NCBI RefSeq assembly: GCF_009905375.1
Contig: NC_133650.1
Location: forward strand, 67,945,648-68,009,647
DNA length: 64,000 bases
Origin: Apium graveolens
Lineage: Eukaryota; Streptophyta; Magnoliopsida; Apiales; Apiaceae
Direction: 5' to 3'
Shown here: in pieces, positions 22,747 through 35,557 of the stretch
How the letters are laid out: every line of letters starts with the position of its first letter
How positions within the stretch are numbered: position 1 is the stretch's first letter
Notes under the pieces: model-generated
The model's database searches: none
What the model was told of the DNA's origin: nothing
Seen by the model: the letters and a program-made list of their open reading frames with translations, nothing else
Translations under genes and position numbers: made by a program

Positions 22747-24657
22747 GACGAATATAGTAAATCTGTAAATGATAAACACATAACAACACTTAGCAAATAT
22801 TCAATTTCATTTCAAAATACTATATGAATCGGGTCTTTATTCATAAGTGTCTCCCACTAGTTTATCTAATTTTTTCAACCCCCTAAGTGAAAATTAAGCA
22901 TTCATAATGCTAGTGGGAATAGGGATCCTACATTCCATCACACAACCTCGGCTGTGGCACGAAACGTCATGTGATGTTCAATAGGCAGACAACTCTTGTC
23001 AATTACATCTTATGTTATTCCCTAATATAAGTTTAGCCTCTTGAATAATTGAGTCACGGCTATGGCACGACAAACTCAATATTCTAAGTCAAGTCTAACC
23101 CAACATTTCGTACAATTGAATCAGTCTCCAACGGCCCACGGCTGTAGCACGTACCGACCTTTAGATTCTAATTCAATGTACACATCCCTATGTAATAGAT
23201 AAGTATTTCTTATTTCGAAATCAAAGCCCTCGACTGTAGCACGAAACGACAATGATTTAAAAATAAGAACCATTTTCTACCATGTTAGAAGGCTATGACC
23301 GACACAAGCCCGTTATGTCATTGGCCAATTACTACTTGATATTATTTAATTTTAGAGGGATTATATTACGTTACAATCATAATCATATTATAAAGAGATT
23401 CTTCCTTTTAAATTAAATATTTCAAATCAATAATCGATAATCAGATGATTCCCAGATCGGGTGGAGCATTGTCAAGAGGCGTCACTTAATAACCCTTTCT
23501 TACAGATAGAAATCCGTTGTTGACAGAATCATCCTTTCTCTCAATATTGAAAATTCATATTCAATTACGTATTTCATAAACACAAGAATCTCATGATCGT
23601 ATTCATAATATTTATTGTTAAGGCAAGAAACAATTCCTATTCTAGATTTTCTAGAGCGCGCCTTATATTGATTTAAGTTCACCTAAATCTATCATCGCAT
23701 GGTAAACATAGGCATATATCTCATATATAAAATTAAATAAACAAGTAAATGTAAAGTGCAATAAAGTAAATATGTTTGGTTATGGCCCCATTCTATGTGA
23801 TCTTTATCAAGCTCATGATAAAGATCAAGGTCAATCTAATATGGTGATGGAAATAAATATAACTACTTATTACATAAGTCTTCTTCTTTGTTTAGACTTC
23901 TTGTATGCCTCATCTTCTTCTTTGTATCACCTCCATTGGATAGCCTTCTTGAGTCTTCAATTACATTACATGATTGAAAGTAAAACTAATCTAATGAACT
24001 TACAAGAATAACTCGAGTTACATTCGAGATTTATGATTACAAAGATTGATGACATGCAAGTCGTATTTAAAACCAAAACCAAAACCATTACACTAAGGTC
24101 GAAAGGCCATAACCATCCACCATGCTCATACAACACATAAAAGCATGTTAAAACACATAATATGATATTAACATATCATATTATCCATGATCTAATCATA
24201 AAAAGAAAATATGACAAAAATCAAAAAAATCAGAATCAAATCAGAAAAACAAGAATCACTGTTTACGGGCAGTAAATGACGTCAAACGCCTTACAGACGA
24301 GTCGTTGATAGCTTATACTATCGGTTTTGTTCAGACGCTCGTTTACCTATGGAATAGCGTATTTTTTTTGCGTAAATCGGACACCAGACCCAGATTTCAG
24401 CAAATCTGCAGCAGCCAATTCAGAATCCGTATCTAATATAATTCTCATAATTAGAACAAACATAAATCATGTATATATCAGTATATATACATATTACATA
24501 ATCATCTTATGATTATACAACTCACATGAATATCATATATACAAAACCATACATATATAAGCATATTATATCAACATCAAATCATGGCGAATCACGTACA
24601 TGCTCATATATCGAAAACAGTTAAACACATAAACGAATTAAAAACTTTTCGCAAGTA
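22747..24657 (-). other. Leader of COP-C2 with five related short motifs
   Basis: This is non-coding sequence between PBS and gag. At 22940-23310 the plus strand carries five spaced variants of CGGCTGTAGCACGAAACG, which also occur five times in the COP-C leader (38490-38857). From about 23700 leftwards it follows COP-C; from about 23750 rightwards it follows the COP-B leader (53439-54290). Confidence 0.75.
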
Positions 24658-24668
24658 GCTCGATCCCA
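24658..24668 (-). other. Variant PBS of COP-C2
   Basis: On the minus strand TGGGATCGAGC adjoins the LTR end. It is one deletion and one change away from TGGTATCAGAGC and is closer to the COP-B PBS context (GAGCTACTTGCGAAA). Confidence 0.6.
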
Positions 24669-24669
24669 T

Positions 24670-26375
24670 TGAAGGGTTTTTAGCACATAAACGCAGCGAA
24701 AACGTAAATTTAATCTTAAAAAAACCGAAACCCTCCGCAGGATCCATGCGAAAAATAATATTTAATTCGTAGTTCAGTATGTTTACCTTAAGAAGCTTTA
24801 CGTTAATGGAAAGATGGAGGTCTTTAATGGCGATCCAAAAACGATGAACGGAGATCCTTAGCAGCTACTCCTCAAGTGTGAAGCACTCCACCGGTATCCA
24901 CAAAGAAAACGATGTAATGAAGGAGGAGGAGATGGAGAGAATTAGAGTTTTATAAATATTTTTGGTTGAGGCAAAAATAGGGTCTATAATAGTATATTTA
25001 TAGGCAAAATTTTTAGCTGAAAATTTTCCCATAAAATATTATTATTATTAACCCTTAATTATTTTCACTAATAATTAAAACACCTTTTAATTATTAATCC
25101 TTTTTCTAAACTCTTTAGAAATAATTCTCTCACTTGATTTAATTTCCAAAAATTAAATTATTAATTAATAATATTAAGAACCTTTTCTTAATTAATTTAT
25201 AATCAATTAAATCTCATTTAATCAATTATTAAATTTTCTAATTAATTATTTATTTCATAAATAAATAATTATCAGCCATTATTAATTAATTCCTCCACCA
25301 TTAAATCATTTTCTTTTATGGTGTGACCCTATAGTTTCAATATTAAGACGGTAGTAGAAATAAATAATAATAAAACTATTTTATCATTATTTATATAAAT
25401 TCTCTAATTCATTAAATATGATTAATTAATTAATCATATTTATTCTACATCGTGAGGGATACTTCTCAGCATACCGCGACTATCCAGATAATACGAATTC
25501 ACTGCTTAGAATATCAAGAACCTATTCAGTGAGTAGTTACCGTACAATCAATTCCTTTGACCCTGCAATGTCACGATTAAATACAAGACATGGAACTTGT
25601 GTCAAGCCTATCTTATTTAATCACTTGCTTTCCCATTCACTATGTTTAGTTCTATTTAATGTAAATTAGAAACTCCTTTCTAATTTCATTCACTCTGGCC
25701 AGAGATTCCTGAACTAGCATAAGTGGATTAACATTGAACATTCTCTTCCTTCACTGGAAGGGGTAGATCCTTTATTGATCATACACTATCTTCGTGTACA
25801 AATTCCTATACCCAGTAGAGCCCTTATAATTGTCCCTTGAGACTAAGAACTAAACCAAAGCATAGTTCAGTGTACACAAGATGACTATGATGACCTCAAG
25901 TCTAAGGATATTTGTACAACTATCACTATGTGAATAACTGTTGACACAAGAGTGAACTCCATCAGTTATTCAGCTGTATGAGTCATGTTCAGTGAACTTA
26001 TTCTATAATAAGCACCTACATACTAGCTATAGTGTCACCACACAAATGTCTATGAGAACAGACATCCTTCATAATGAAGCAAGCATAGTATGTACCGATC
26101 TTTGCGGATTATTAATTACCAGTTAGTAATCCTACGACCAGGAACTATTTAAGTTTAAAGTTATCATCTTTTAGGTCTCATTATTATGATCTCATCACAA
26201 TCCATAAAAAACTTTACTCTAAACTGTGGTATATCTTATTTAAACATTTAAATAGATAGAGCCCGCAATAAAAACAAAACAAGTCTTTTATTAATATCAT
26301 TGAAATCAAAACAGATTACATAAAAGTTATTCCTAAATCCTCATACATGATTGGACTTAGGACATATCTCTTTCA
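24670..26375 (-). repeat. 5' LTR of COP-C2
   Basis: It is 1706 bp and in element direction starts TGAAAGAGATATGTCC, as in COP-C, and ends AACCCTTCA, as in COP-B. The block at 24960-25450 is AT-rich with TTAATTAA runs, as in the COP-C LTR. A TATAAATA-type box lies near 24990-25005. Confidence 0.85.
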
Positions 26376-26380
26376 CCTAA

Positions 26381-26749
26381 TTCTAAATTAAATCGTACCA
26401 AGGCTCACCTAGATTCTCTTTTACAAATTCTCACAAGAATCAATCACATTTTCTTCAAAATTGCATGAAAAGTAGGGTAACATATCCAGTCTCCATCGAT
26501 CTGTCGATTTCTCATTACTGTAGGGTTTGAGAACTCAATATACCTATAACGTTGTAATATTCGCCTTACACTTTCTCAATAATCCTATCTTATTATTTTC
26601 ATATCGGATCTGCTAAGACTAATTCGTACTCAACTCAACTTAAGCTGAGCGTGCCTAGCTCTTTTCTATTTTATATAGCCTATCCTTCCTATCTTACCCT
26701 CACCTATTCTTATTTCAGTGACCAATAACCTGTAGCTCTGATGCCAACT
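26381..26749 (-). other. GYP-1 leader and primer-binding site
   Basis: This is the part of the GYP-1 interior to the right of COP-C2. The PBS reads TGGCATCAGAGC on the minus strand (26735-26746), close to the tRNA-Met type, two bases from the LTR. The remainder is non-coding. Confidence 0.7.
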
Positions 26750-29147
26750 TGTAACAACCCAAATCTGGGGTCAAGATTTGGTGTAGCTAAACAATCTTTA
26801 CATAAAATAAAAGAATATTCAATTAACCCCTTGAATCGGATCGTTTATAGGTTATGGTATGAAATAAGAATTTAACATTCTACAACTCACAACAACAAGA
26901 ATATAAGTGTAAATACCTTTGTACTAATGCTCTTGTCATATTATTCTAACTTCTTCAACCTCTCGCAGCGGAGATTTCTCTAACTTCTGCTGTCTATCGA
27001 AGTTATTCACTTTTATCCTTATCTGTTTCTGGAAGAGATAAGAATTTACAAAGCAAAAGTGAGCCAAAAATGCCCAGCAAGTATATAATTTGAGTTTTAA
27101 GCATTAATACCAAAGGAAAAACTTCCGAACAAAATCTTAAAATAATTTTAAGCAATTCTATTTATTTGAGTGAGTTGAGTGAATGAACGTTGGTTGTCAC
27201 CAGCCTTTAACTATAAATCCAAAAATGATAAGAGATTCCCCGATTCATCTCCTGAATCAGGGTTTTGTATGGTTTTGGAATCATAAAACCTTTCGAGAGA
27301 GATAATGCCATTAATGGAGATCAACAACAAATTAGACTGGACACTAGTTCGCATCTATATCCTGCTGATCAGTCAGGATATAATGCAGATCTATACCTAC
27401 CTGTATAGATCCAGTTGGGTCCCTAGGATCTACGGCCCATCTCAAGGCACCGGTCATGTCCCGGTCCTTACGATTAAGTAAAACTTAATCCCACACATCA
27501 TCATCATCCAGCCCGTGGAGTATTTTGATGTCAAGTCATTTTGAACTCAAAACATCCCAATTCAGGATTCGCAAATAACCCAAAAGAATGGGTATTTGCT
27601 CAAGAGAGCAATCGAATTATAGGAACAATAATGAAAAGAACATGCATAATAAGAGTAATTGCAGCAAAATGTAAAACATTTAACTATTCTGAACTTAGAA
27701 TAGGAATAAAAAAATATTTGCAGTATTTTAAAAGGAAGTTCAGGAATACTTGCCTCAATAAGCTTTAATCGCTATTACTAGTTGACTTTGGTTCGATTTG
27801 GATGTTCGGCTTTATCGTCAAACTACTAGTCCATTCTGGATACGATCCCAACATTCAGGCCCTTCGATTGGAACTTCGTTGATCTCGACGTCTAATCACT
27901 AGATCATTCCTAGTCCAACGTCAAATCTCGGGTCTTCCGACTAGGACCTACAGGGTTAAAATACCCTAATTCAGATAATCATTTCGCTTAACATCACACC
28001 ACCATCCTATTCTACCCATACGATTTCATAACCCAACTCATATTTATATGTATTATTGAAATACACATCACAATTATGGTTAACATATTCGAAACTCGGT
28101 TCGGTATTTATTTTTTTGGAAAGTACATATACTCGTCATTTCGAAAAGCAGGGTAATCGATTATTCACAAAATATTTGGTCACGCCACGTAATTAGGTTT
28201 CGTATAATATAATTACATATTGTTGTTCGACGTCTTCAATAATCGTGGGTTACGCTCCCGTATTTTTGGAATTAATTTCCCGAAAATCGGGCAACGTTTC
28301 CTCTGTTTATCGGCCTACCCGTCGAATCAGTTCGACGTCAATCACCATCAACAATCACAATCATCCAAACAATTCACAACTCAATTCATCAATCCCATCC
28401 ATCGACACAAATTCACTTTATTAATTATTATTATTCATTTTTGTTTCAGAATTTATTTTATAACTAATTTTATTTATAATTTTGGACTCAGAATTAATCA
28501 TCATCGTCCACCATTGGCTCGCCAAGGCACATCGCCGACGGAGGTAAAATTTTCGGATACCCGATTATTTCGGGTTTCCAACGAAAATCTCACCAATTAA
28601 AAAGTAATAATTGCCGCACAAAAATATTTATATCACAAATACTTGATCAACAATTTTCTGCAAAAATGAATTAAAAATTCAATTCAGAATTAATTAATCG
28701 AATCACAGGAAATCAGCCCAACTGACCACATGCGCATACGCGCCATACAAACCAAACGGATCAGGGACAAAACCACAGGCGACATCGCTGCCTCTCACCA
28801 CCACACACAACGAACACAGTTAACGTACACACACATCACATATTTACACCCACACACAGCATAATACACACACACACACACGTATACATACGTTTATATA
28901 TATATACACGCGAATAACAGTGATGAAGCCGGGTAATTACCGGAAAGAACCGGAATCGCAGTGGGGATCAGAGCAAAACGTGGCGGCGCCACTCACCGGA
29001 AAAAAATAAAGAAACCGACAAAGGGGAAGGAAAAGGAAAGGAAAAAGAGAGACACGAGAATCTGTGAACAAAACCGAGAGAGAGAGTCGATGGAGAGAGG
29101 AGCGCAGAGAGAGAAAAAGAGATCTGAAGAGAGAGGAGGTAAGATAT

Positions 29148-32003
29148 TGTGACAGCCTCAACCCCGGGGTCAGGGGCTGACGTCACCAAAAATATGATAA
29201 ATTATAACAAAAATTGCTAAATAAACTTTATTATAATACACGACCCCAAACAGGAGCCGAAACAGGTTCAAGTATTGTTTAGGTTACAACACACACACTA
29301 CTTATTCAAAACATGACACTCTCACTTATTACAGCAACTCATCAGACCTTAGGGCCTGATACAAACTACCTCGGAGGAGCCGGGACCGGAGGCTGACACT
29401 CTACGCTGACCTGGTCTTCTAGACATCTGCAATAAATAAATACAAAACAAGCTGCAAGGGTGAGAAATCCATTGCTCAACAGTACCTCTATATGAATAAC
29501 CAGTAACAGGTTGTATAAAACAATATAGGAACATATATCAAACTGATATACGAGAAATCTGTAAAATAGGTATAAACTGGATATCAAAACTAGCATGCTC
29601 TGCAAAATAACATCATCTGTAGTGTGCTGTGTAAAAATACCAGAGTTCAATTTTAGCATGCTATTTCTTTTCCAAGACCACTGTCCATTGCTGGACCAAC
29701 AAATCACCGGTCCCGTTACGGGGACTATAAACTATTCCAACTTTATCAGATATATAAAAGATGATAAATTCTAGGGACAGCTGATCAGTCTATCCCACCA
29801 CAAATTTCGTTCCGGAACTCAGAGACTAGCTAGGTCTCTGTCAAGCTGGACTAAGCGGCCTACCAGTGCGTGCATCCGACTTAGCCTCTTACGCAACCAT
29901 GCTGGGCCGTTACCTAATAACGGACCTCTTATGCCAACTGACCATCCAATATCTGATTTACTTTTATCCAGTTTCCAAAACCATTTACACCTATCTCTTT
30001 TTAAAACATTACAGCACACATTCTAAAATCCCTTTTTAATTTTAATCATAATCTAGAGATAGGCATTTTCAGAAGTTACTTTTTCCCCAAAACCTCAATT
30101 AACAAAACATATTTAAATACGGGAATACGTAACTTAAAACGTTCTGTTCCAGTATCTATTTTAAATAAACAACTATTCATATATACTGAACTGTAAAAGA
30201 TTAGTTCAGGGGTACTTGCCTTGCGACGCTTTACAAAACCCTAAGTAGCTGTCACGCTGACTTTAATCCTGGAAAACTCGCTCGGAATCTACAAATACAG
30301 AATACCCTAATCATTTACACCGACATGCTTGATATCCTCAAATTCTAACAACTCACCCGACTCGTATTATTACTATACACTTAAACTCGTAATCACATAG
30401 TCACGTAGTCGAAAATATTGTTAGGGGTAATACGTAGAATATAATTATGTACATTTTCGAATATATATTTTTAGGAAATTTTGACAGCATCTTATTTATT
30501 ATACGACTACCCGTCGATTACAATCGACGTCCTCAATCACACAATCCACAATATTACTTCCTCATTTATACAACTTACGTCCCAACACCAATCACAACTA
30601 ATTATTTAAGTCCGAAAATATTTTACATAATCATTTTATTTATTTATAAAATTTAGGACTTAGAACATCGTCATCACCGTCCACCGTCCGCTCGTAACGA
30701 GTCATCGCGGTACGGTGGAAAAATTTATTGGTGCCCGAAAATATTCGGGTATCCAAATAAATTCCACCGATTATCCGAAAATATTCCCACACGAGATATT
30801 CATTCCACGAATATTACTCAAAATTAATCTCCTACGGAAATTAAAGTAAAGTTAATTTAAAATTCCAGAATTAACAATCTGCAAAAAGAAATCAACAGAC
30901 AGGTACGGTGGCTACACGCGCCACCAGAACAAACAAGACGGCCAGAATACGGCCAAAACCAGGCGGCACAACAGAGGAACAAGAACCATAGGAATCAATT
31001 CACACACCAACAAACACATATACAAGCATAACATATATATGTATACATGCAACCGAACAGAACTACCAGCACACACCGGAAAAGTCGCAGCGCCGGCGAA
31101 CTGACACAGCCAGGCAGGCGAAACGAAGAGAGGAGAGGAGGAACGAAAGAGAATTAAGAGAAACAGGAGAGACGAACAAGGAAATCAAAGAGCAACCAAG
31201 GGAAGAAGAGAGATGTGAGGCGCGTATGCAACAGGGAGGGGGGTACGGGGTTTTTTTGTTTTCATCTAACACCGCTGCACAACACGTATTACAAATTAAA
31301 GGATACGTGTCAATTCATTGACACGTGTCCAAATATTATCCGGGGCCGAAAATTGCACTTATTGAACCGCCACGACATTTAAAACGATCCCAGAAAATTA
31401 TGAAGATCATCTTAATATATTATAAATATCTTGAAAAGAATAAAAATATAACTTCCAAAATTTTAAAATAATTTTTAAAACACACTTTATGCCCGCTTTT
31501 TAACAAATAACGAAACAACGCGCGGTTAAAACGACTTCCGAAAATTTCCAAAATAATTTTAAAATTCTCAGAATAATACGAATTTAATAAAATATAAGTT
31601 TCATAATTTTTAAAGATTCCCATAATTAAATATGGATTTTAGCATTTAACACACTCATAAAATCATTTAAAAATGAATAATTAACGAAATATTGATTTCT
31701 CAATTTTATAAAGTCGTAAAAATAATTATTGAAATTATAAAATTAGAAAACAAATTTTAAAGACAATTCAAATATTTATGGAACTAAAATTACAATAAAA
31801 TCACTTTTACAAGCGAAATAAAATCATATGACTCACCAATAAATCAAAAAAAATTCCAATCCACATATCAACAAATCATAAATAATCAAATAACAACCAG
31901 TGACCGCTGCCGTAAATAAATACACACCCTTTTATTTATTTACTTAAACTTTTATTACACTTCCAAATATTAGAAATAAAATAGAAATACACGAGTCGTT
32001 ATA
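29148..32003 (-). repeat. 3' LTR of GYP-2
   Basis: It is 2856 bp, on the plus strand from TGTGACAGCC to GTCGTTATA. The other copy is 45838-48700. The termini are TA...CA in element direction rather than TG...CA, fixed by the exact TSD. An inverted repeat with ACGTGT cores lies at 31301-31330. Confidence 0.9.
31301..31330 (-). promoter_or_regulatory. G-box-type inverted repeat in GYP-2 3' LTR
   Basis: Arms GGATACGTGTCAAT and ATTGACACGTGTCC (one mismatch) are separated by two bases. CACGTG/ACGTGT is the core bound by plant bZIP and bHLH factors. The same element is at 47999-48028 in the other LTR and, with compensating changes, at 49893-49921 in LTR-E. Its position in U3 suggests an enhancer, but that is inference. 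Confidence 0.5.
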
Positions 32004-32017
32004 TCCTTTCCCCCTTA
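32004..32017 (-). other. Polypurine tract of GYP-2
   Basis: On the minus strand it reads AAGGGGGAAAGGA directly before the 3' LTR. Confidence 0.85.
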
Positions 32018-32043
32018 AAAAGATTATGTCCCCAAAATCTAAC

Positions 32044-34017
32044 TCAGCTAAATAAATAAGGATATTTATCAAGCATGTCTGACTCTAATTCCCAAGTAGA
32101 CTCTGCTACTCGAGGATTTCTCCACAAAACTTTTACTATAGGAATTGACTTATTTCTAAGGACTCGTTCCTTACGGTCTAGGATTTGGACCGGTTGCTCC
32201 ACATAAGACAAATCTGGTTGAAGCTCACTCAGTTCGTATTCTATGACTTGATTCGAATCAGGGACATAGGGCTTCAACATAGATACGTGGAACACATTAT
32301 GAATGTGCTGCCACTGTGGTGGTAACGCTATCTCATAAGCGACCTTTCCCACTTTCTTCAAAACCTCAAAGGGCCCTATGAATCTAGGGCTAAGTTTACC
32401 CTTCTGACCAAATCGTACTAACCTTTTCCAAGGTGATACTTTTAGTAACACAAGAGCCCCTATCTCAAAGTCCATATCTTTCCTATGCAAATCTGCATAT
32501 TTTCTTTGTCTATCAGCTGCTTCCAATCTTTTAAGAATCAACACTATGGCATCTTTGGTATACTGAACCAACTCAGGGTCTAACACTTTCTTTTCTCCTA
32601 CCTCATCCCAATACAATGGTGATCTACACTTTCATCCATACAAAGCTTCGTAAAGTGGCATCCCTATACTGGCATGATAGCTATTATTATACGAGAACTC
32701 AATCAAAGGTAGGTGCTCATCCCAATTACCCTTAAAATCTAGAACACAAACTCTCAACATATCCTCTATGGTCTGAATCGTCCTCTCACTTTGGCCATCC
32801 GTCTGAGGATGATAAGCGGTGCTCATATTCAATTTTGTTCCCAAGCACTCTTGGAATTTAGTCCAGAACCTGGAATTAAATCTCGGGTCTCGATCCGACA
32901 CTATAGAAACATGAACCCCATATTTGGTAACTATCTCATCCAAGTATAACTTAACTAGCCTTTCCAATGAATAATTTTCATTAATCGGAAGGAAATACGC
33001 CGACTTAGTCAACCTATCAATGATTACCCAAATAGCATCATGATTCACTCTCGTCTTTGGCAATCCCACTACAAAATCCATAGCAATCTCTTCCCATTTC
33101 CACTGGGGAATCTCCAAAGGTTGTAACAATCCACTCGGTCGTTGATGCTCTGCTTTTACCATTTGACACACGTGACACTTACTTACCCAATTGGCAATAT
33201 CCTTCTTCATTCCTAGCCACCAAAAATTTCTCTTCAAATCCTGGTACATCTTGGTACTACCAGGGTGGATGGAAAACCTAGAGTTATGAGCTTCCTGTAA
33301 TACTTCATTCTTCAATTCCGTTACATTAGGAATCAAAACTCTGGATGAAAATCTATACAAACCTTGACTATCTTTTTGAGTACATAACTCTTCTCCTGTC
33401 AAAGTATCCAACTCTTGTTCCATAACTCCTTCTTGACACCTTTTGATCTTTTCCAGTAATGCTGGCTGGAAAGTAACTTCATATAGTTGCTCCTGACTTT
33501 CATTAAGTATTCGAACTTCAATTTCCATTCTTTCCAAGTCTCGTGCCAATTCTTCCGCAATCTTAACCATATTCAGCCTTTCCTTCCTACTCAAGGCATC
33601 AGCCACTACATTGGCTTTACCTGGGTGATAATTAATCGAACAATCATAGTCCTTAATCAACTCCAACCATCTTCTCTGTCTCATGTTCAAATCTTTCTGC
33701 GTGAATATATACTTCAGGCTCTTATGATCTGTGTAAATATCGCATTTTTCTCCATACAAATAGTGACGCCATAACTTTAAAGCAAATACTATAGCCGCCA
33801 ATTCAAGGTCATGAACTGGATATTTCTGCTCGTGAGGCTTTAGCTGTCTGGAGGCATACGCGATTACCTTGTCATGCTGCATTAGCGCACATCCCAATCC
33901 TTTCAAAGAAGCATCACTATAAATTACAAAGTTTCTCGTCTCATCTGGAAATGCTAACACTGGAGCCGTCACTAGTCTTCGTTTTAACTCCTGGAAACTC
34001 TCTTCACACTTTTCCGT
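32044..34017 (-). pseudogene. pol: RNase H, integrase and chromodomain of GYP-2 pol
   Basis: This is a single frame of about 655 codons broken only by a TGA at 32632-32634. The RNase H shows [29 protein letters not shown] and [12 protein letters not shown]. The integrase zinc region has the His residues of [11 protein letters not shown] and KCHVCQ. The DDE core shows [17 protein letters not shown] and TDGQSERT. After the TGA come the GPY/F-type block SPRFIGPFEVLKKVGKVAYEI and a C-terminal chromodomain (EQPVQILDRKERVL, IPIVKVLWRN, STWELESDM). Chromodomains steer such integrases to modified chromatin. The pol stop at 32044 is 26 bp upstream of the PPT. The TGA fits a CGA-to-TGA change. Confidence 0.95.
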
Positions 34018-34986
34018 CTAAACGAACTTCTCATTCTTCCTGGTCAACTTAGTTAGTGGGGATGCAATCTTCGAGAAATCTTTCACAAACCTTTGATAAT
34101 ATCCTGCTAATCCAAGAAAACTTATTTCCGTTGGTGTCTTCGGTTGCTCCCACTTTGATACAGCGTCGATTTTTACCGGGTCTACTTTGATACCTTCCTT
34201 ACCAACTATATGACCTAAAAACTGAACTTCCTCCAACCAAAATTCACACTTTGAGAACTTAGCATATAATTGTTTTTCTCTCAACCTTTGTAATGTAATA
34301 GTTAGATATCTGGCATGGTCGTCTTTGGTCTTTGAATAGATGAGGATGTCATCAATAAATACAATAACAAACTTATCCAAGTACTCCTTGTACACCCGGT
34401 TCATTAAATCCATAAAAGCTGCTGGCGCATTAGTCAACCCGAAGGACATCACTAGAAACTCGTAATGGCCATATCTGGTTCGAAAACCAGTCTTTGGTAT
34501 ATCTTCAGGCTTGATCTTCAACTGATGATAGCCCGATCTTAAGTCAATCTTGGAAAAACAACATGCTCCCTTCAGTTGATCAAATAAATCATCAATCCTG
34601 GGTAGGGGTACTTATTCTTGATGGTTAACTTATTCAATTCTCTGTAGTCAATACACAATCTCATGCTTCCATCTTTCTTTTTCGCAAACAATACTGGCGC
34701 ACCCCACGGAGATACACTTGGTCTGATTACCCTTTATCCAAAAGTTCCTGAAGTTGTTTAGCTAGTTCTTTCATTTCTACTGGGGCCATACGGTAAGGTG
34801 CCTTTGAAACTGGTTCTGCTCCCGGAATCAAATCAATAGAAAACTCAATCTCCCGATCTGGTGGTAATCCTGGTAACTCGTCTGGAAACACATCTGAAAA
34901 TTCATTAACTACCGGAATCTTCTTCAATTCAGGTATTCTCTTCTCAGTGTCCACAACATGAGCTAAGTATGCTTCACAACCTTGTC
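34018..34986 (-). pseudogene. pol: Reverse transcriptase of GYP-2 pol
   Basis: The RT begins with EFSDVFPDELPGLPPDREIEF and SKAPYRMAPVEMKELAKQL. A frameshift follows at about 34726 (two bases missing after the LLDKG codons) and another at about 34600. The core 34521-34018 is open: [25 protein letters not shown], the catalytic [29 protein letters not shown] and [21 protein letters not shown] at 34018-34020 then interrupts the frame, which continues into RNase H. This is a standard gypsy RT with an intact active site but a broken frame. Confidence 0.95.
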
Positions 34987-35557
34987 TTATAACTTCTTTG
35001 CTTCCAAGATAGAAAGAAATTGCTTGTCCTGTTTTTGTCCTTGATAAACCATCCTTTTGTTGTCTTCTGAGTATAACAAAACTTTCTTTTTCTTACAATC
35101 AATATTTGCCTTATGCCGAGACAACCAATCCATTCCTAAAACTATATCAAACTCTCCTAACTGAAAAGGTATTAGATCCACCAAAAAGAAATGCCCGCAA
35201 ATTTCTATTTGACATCTAGGGAAAAACTGGTTTACTGAGACTTTATCATGATTAGCTACTTCTATCGATAAAGGCTCATCTAAATTTTCCAACATCAAAT
35301 TCATTTTACTTACACATTCTTTAGATATAAAGGACTTAGAGGCTCCCGAATCAAATAAAACCTTAACAGGCATGAAGTTTAAAGAAAGCGTACCTGCAAC
35401 CACATCTGAATCTTGAGCATTAGATTTCTTGGTCATTTTAAAGGTTCTGGCTCTCGCTGTACTAGTTGCTGGTCCTCGAGATTCATTACCTCCTACATTA
35501 CTCTGAGTAGCCGTCTTGTAGCTTCTGGACATGTGCTCAACCTTATCACACCTGAAG
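34987..35557 (-). pseudogene. pol: Gag C-terminal zinc knuckle and aspartic protease of GYP-2
   Basis: The segment begins at the COP-C insertion point, inside a zinc knuckle (CDKVEHMSRSY, whose last Cys is Tyr). It continues through a basic linker to a retropepsin: VLFDSGASKSFIS is the active-site block and IDVVLGMDWL-like FDIVLGMDWLSRH is the second conserved block. An open reading of about 190 codons ends near 34987 after a small frameshift; the continuing frame (RQGCEAYLAHVV) is visible next to it. The first codons shown by an ORF finder (to 35586) belong to the COP-C LTR and not to this gene. Confidence 0.9.

Larger units (their letters stand above)
22170..26375 (-). mobile_element. COP-C2: internally deleted mosaic copia element
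   Basis: The TSD cctaa is at 22165-22169 and 26376-26380, so both ends are intact. On the minus strand it has a full 5' LTR (26375-24670), PBS, a leader of 1.9 kb, a small gag-protease remnant (22746-22508) and a 3' LTR of which only the last 336 bp remain (22505-22170). Two deletions are evident: one inside gag, and one from the protease motif into the 3' LTR. U3, the distal leader and gag match COP-C. U5, PBS and the proximal leader match COP-B. Confidence 0.85.

Noticed and set aside
29366..29707. 113-codon open frame on the minus strand, repeated at 46083-46397
   Set aside because: It is conserved only because it lies in both LTRs of GYP-2. The reading has no domain and the two copies differ in length.
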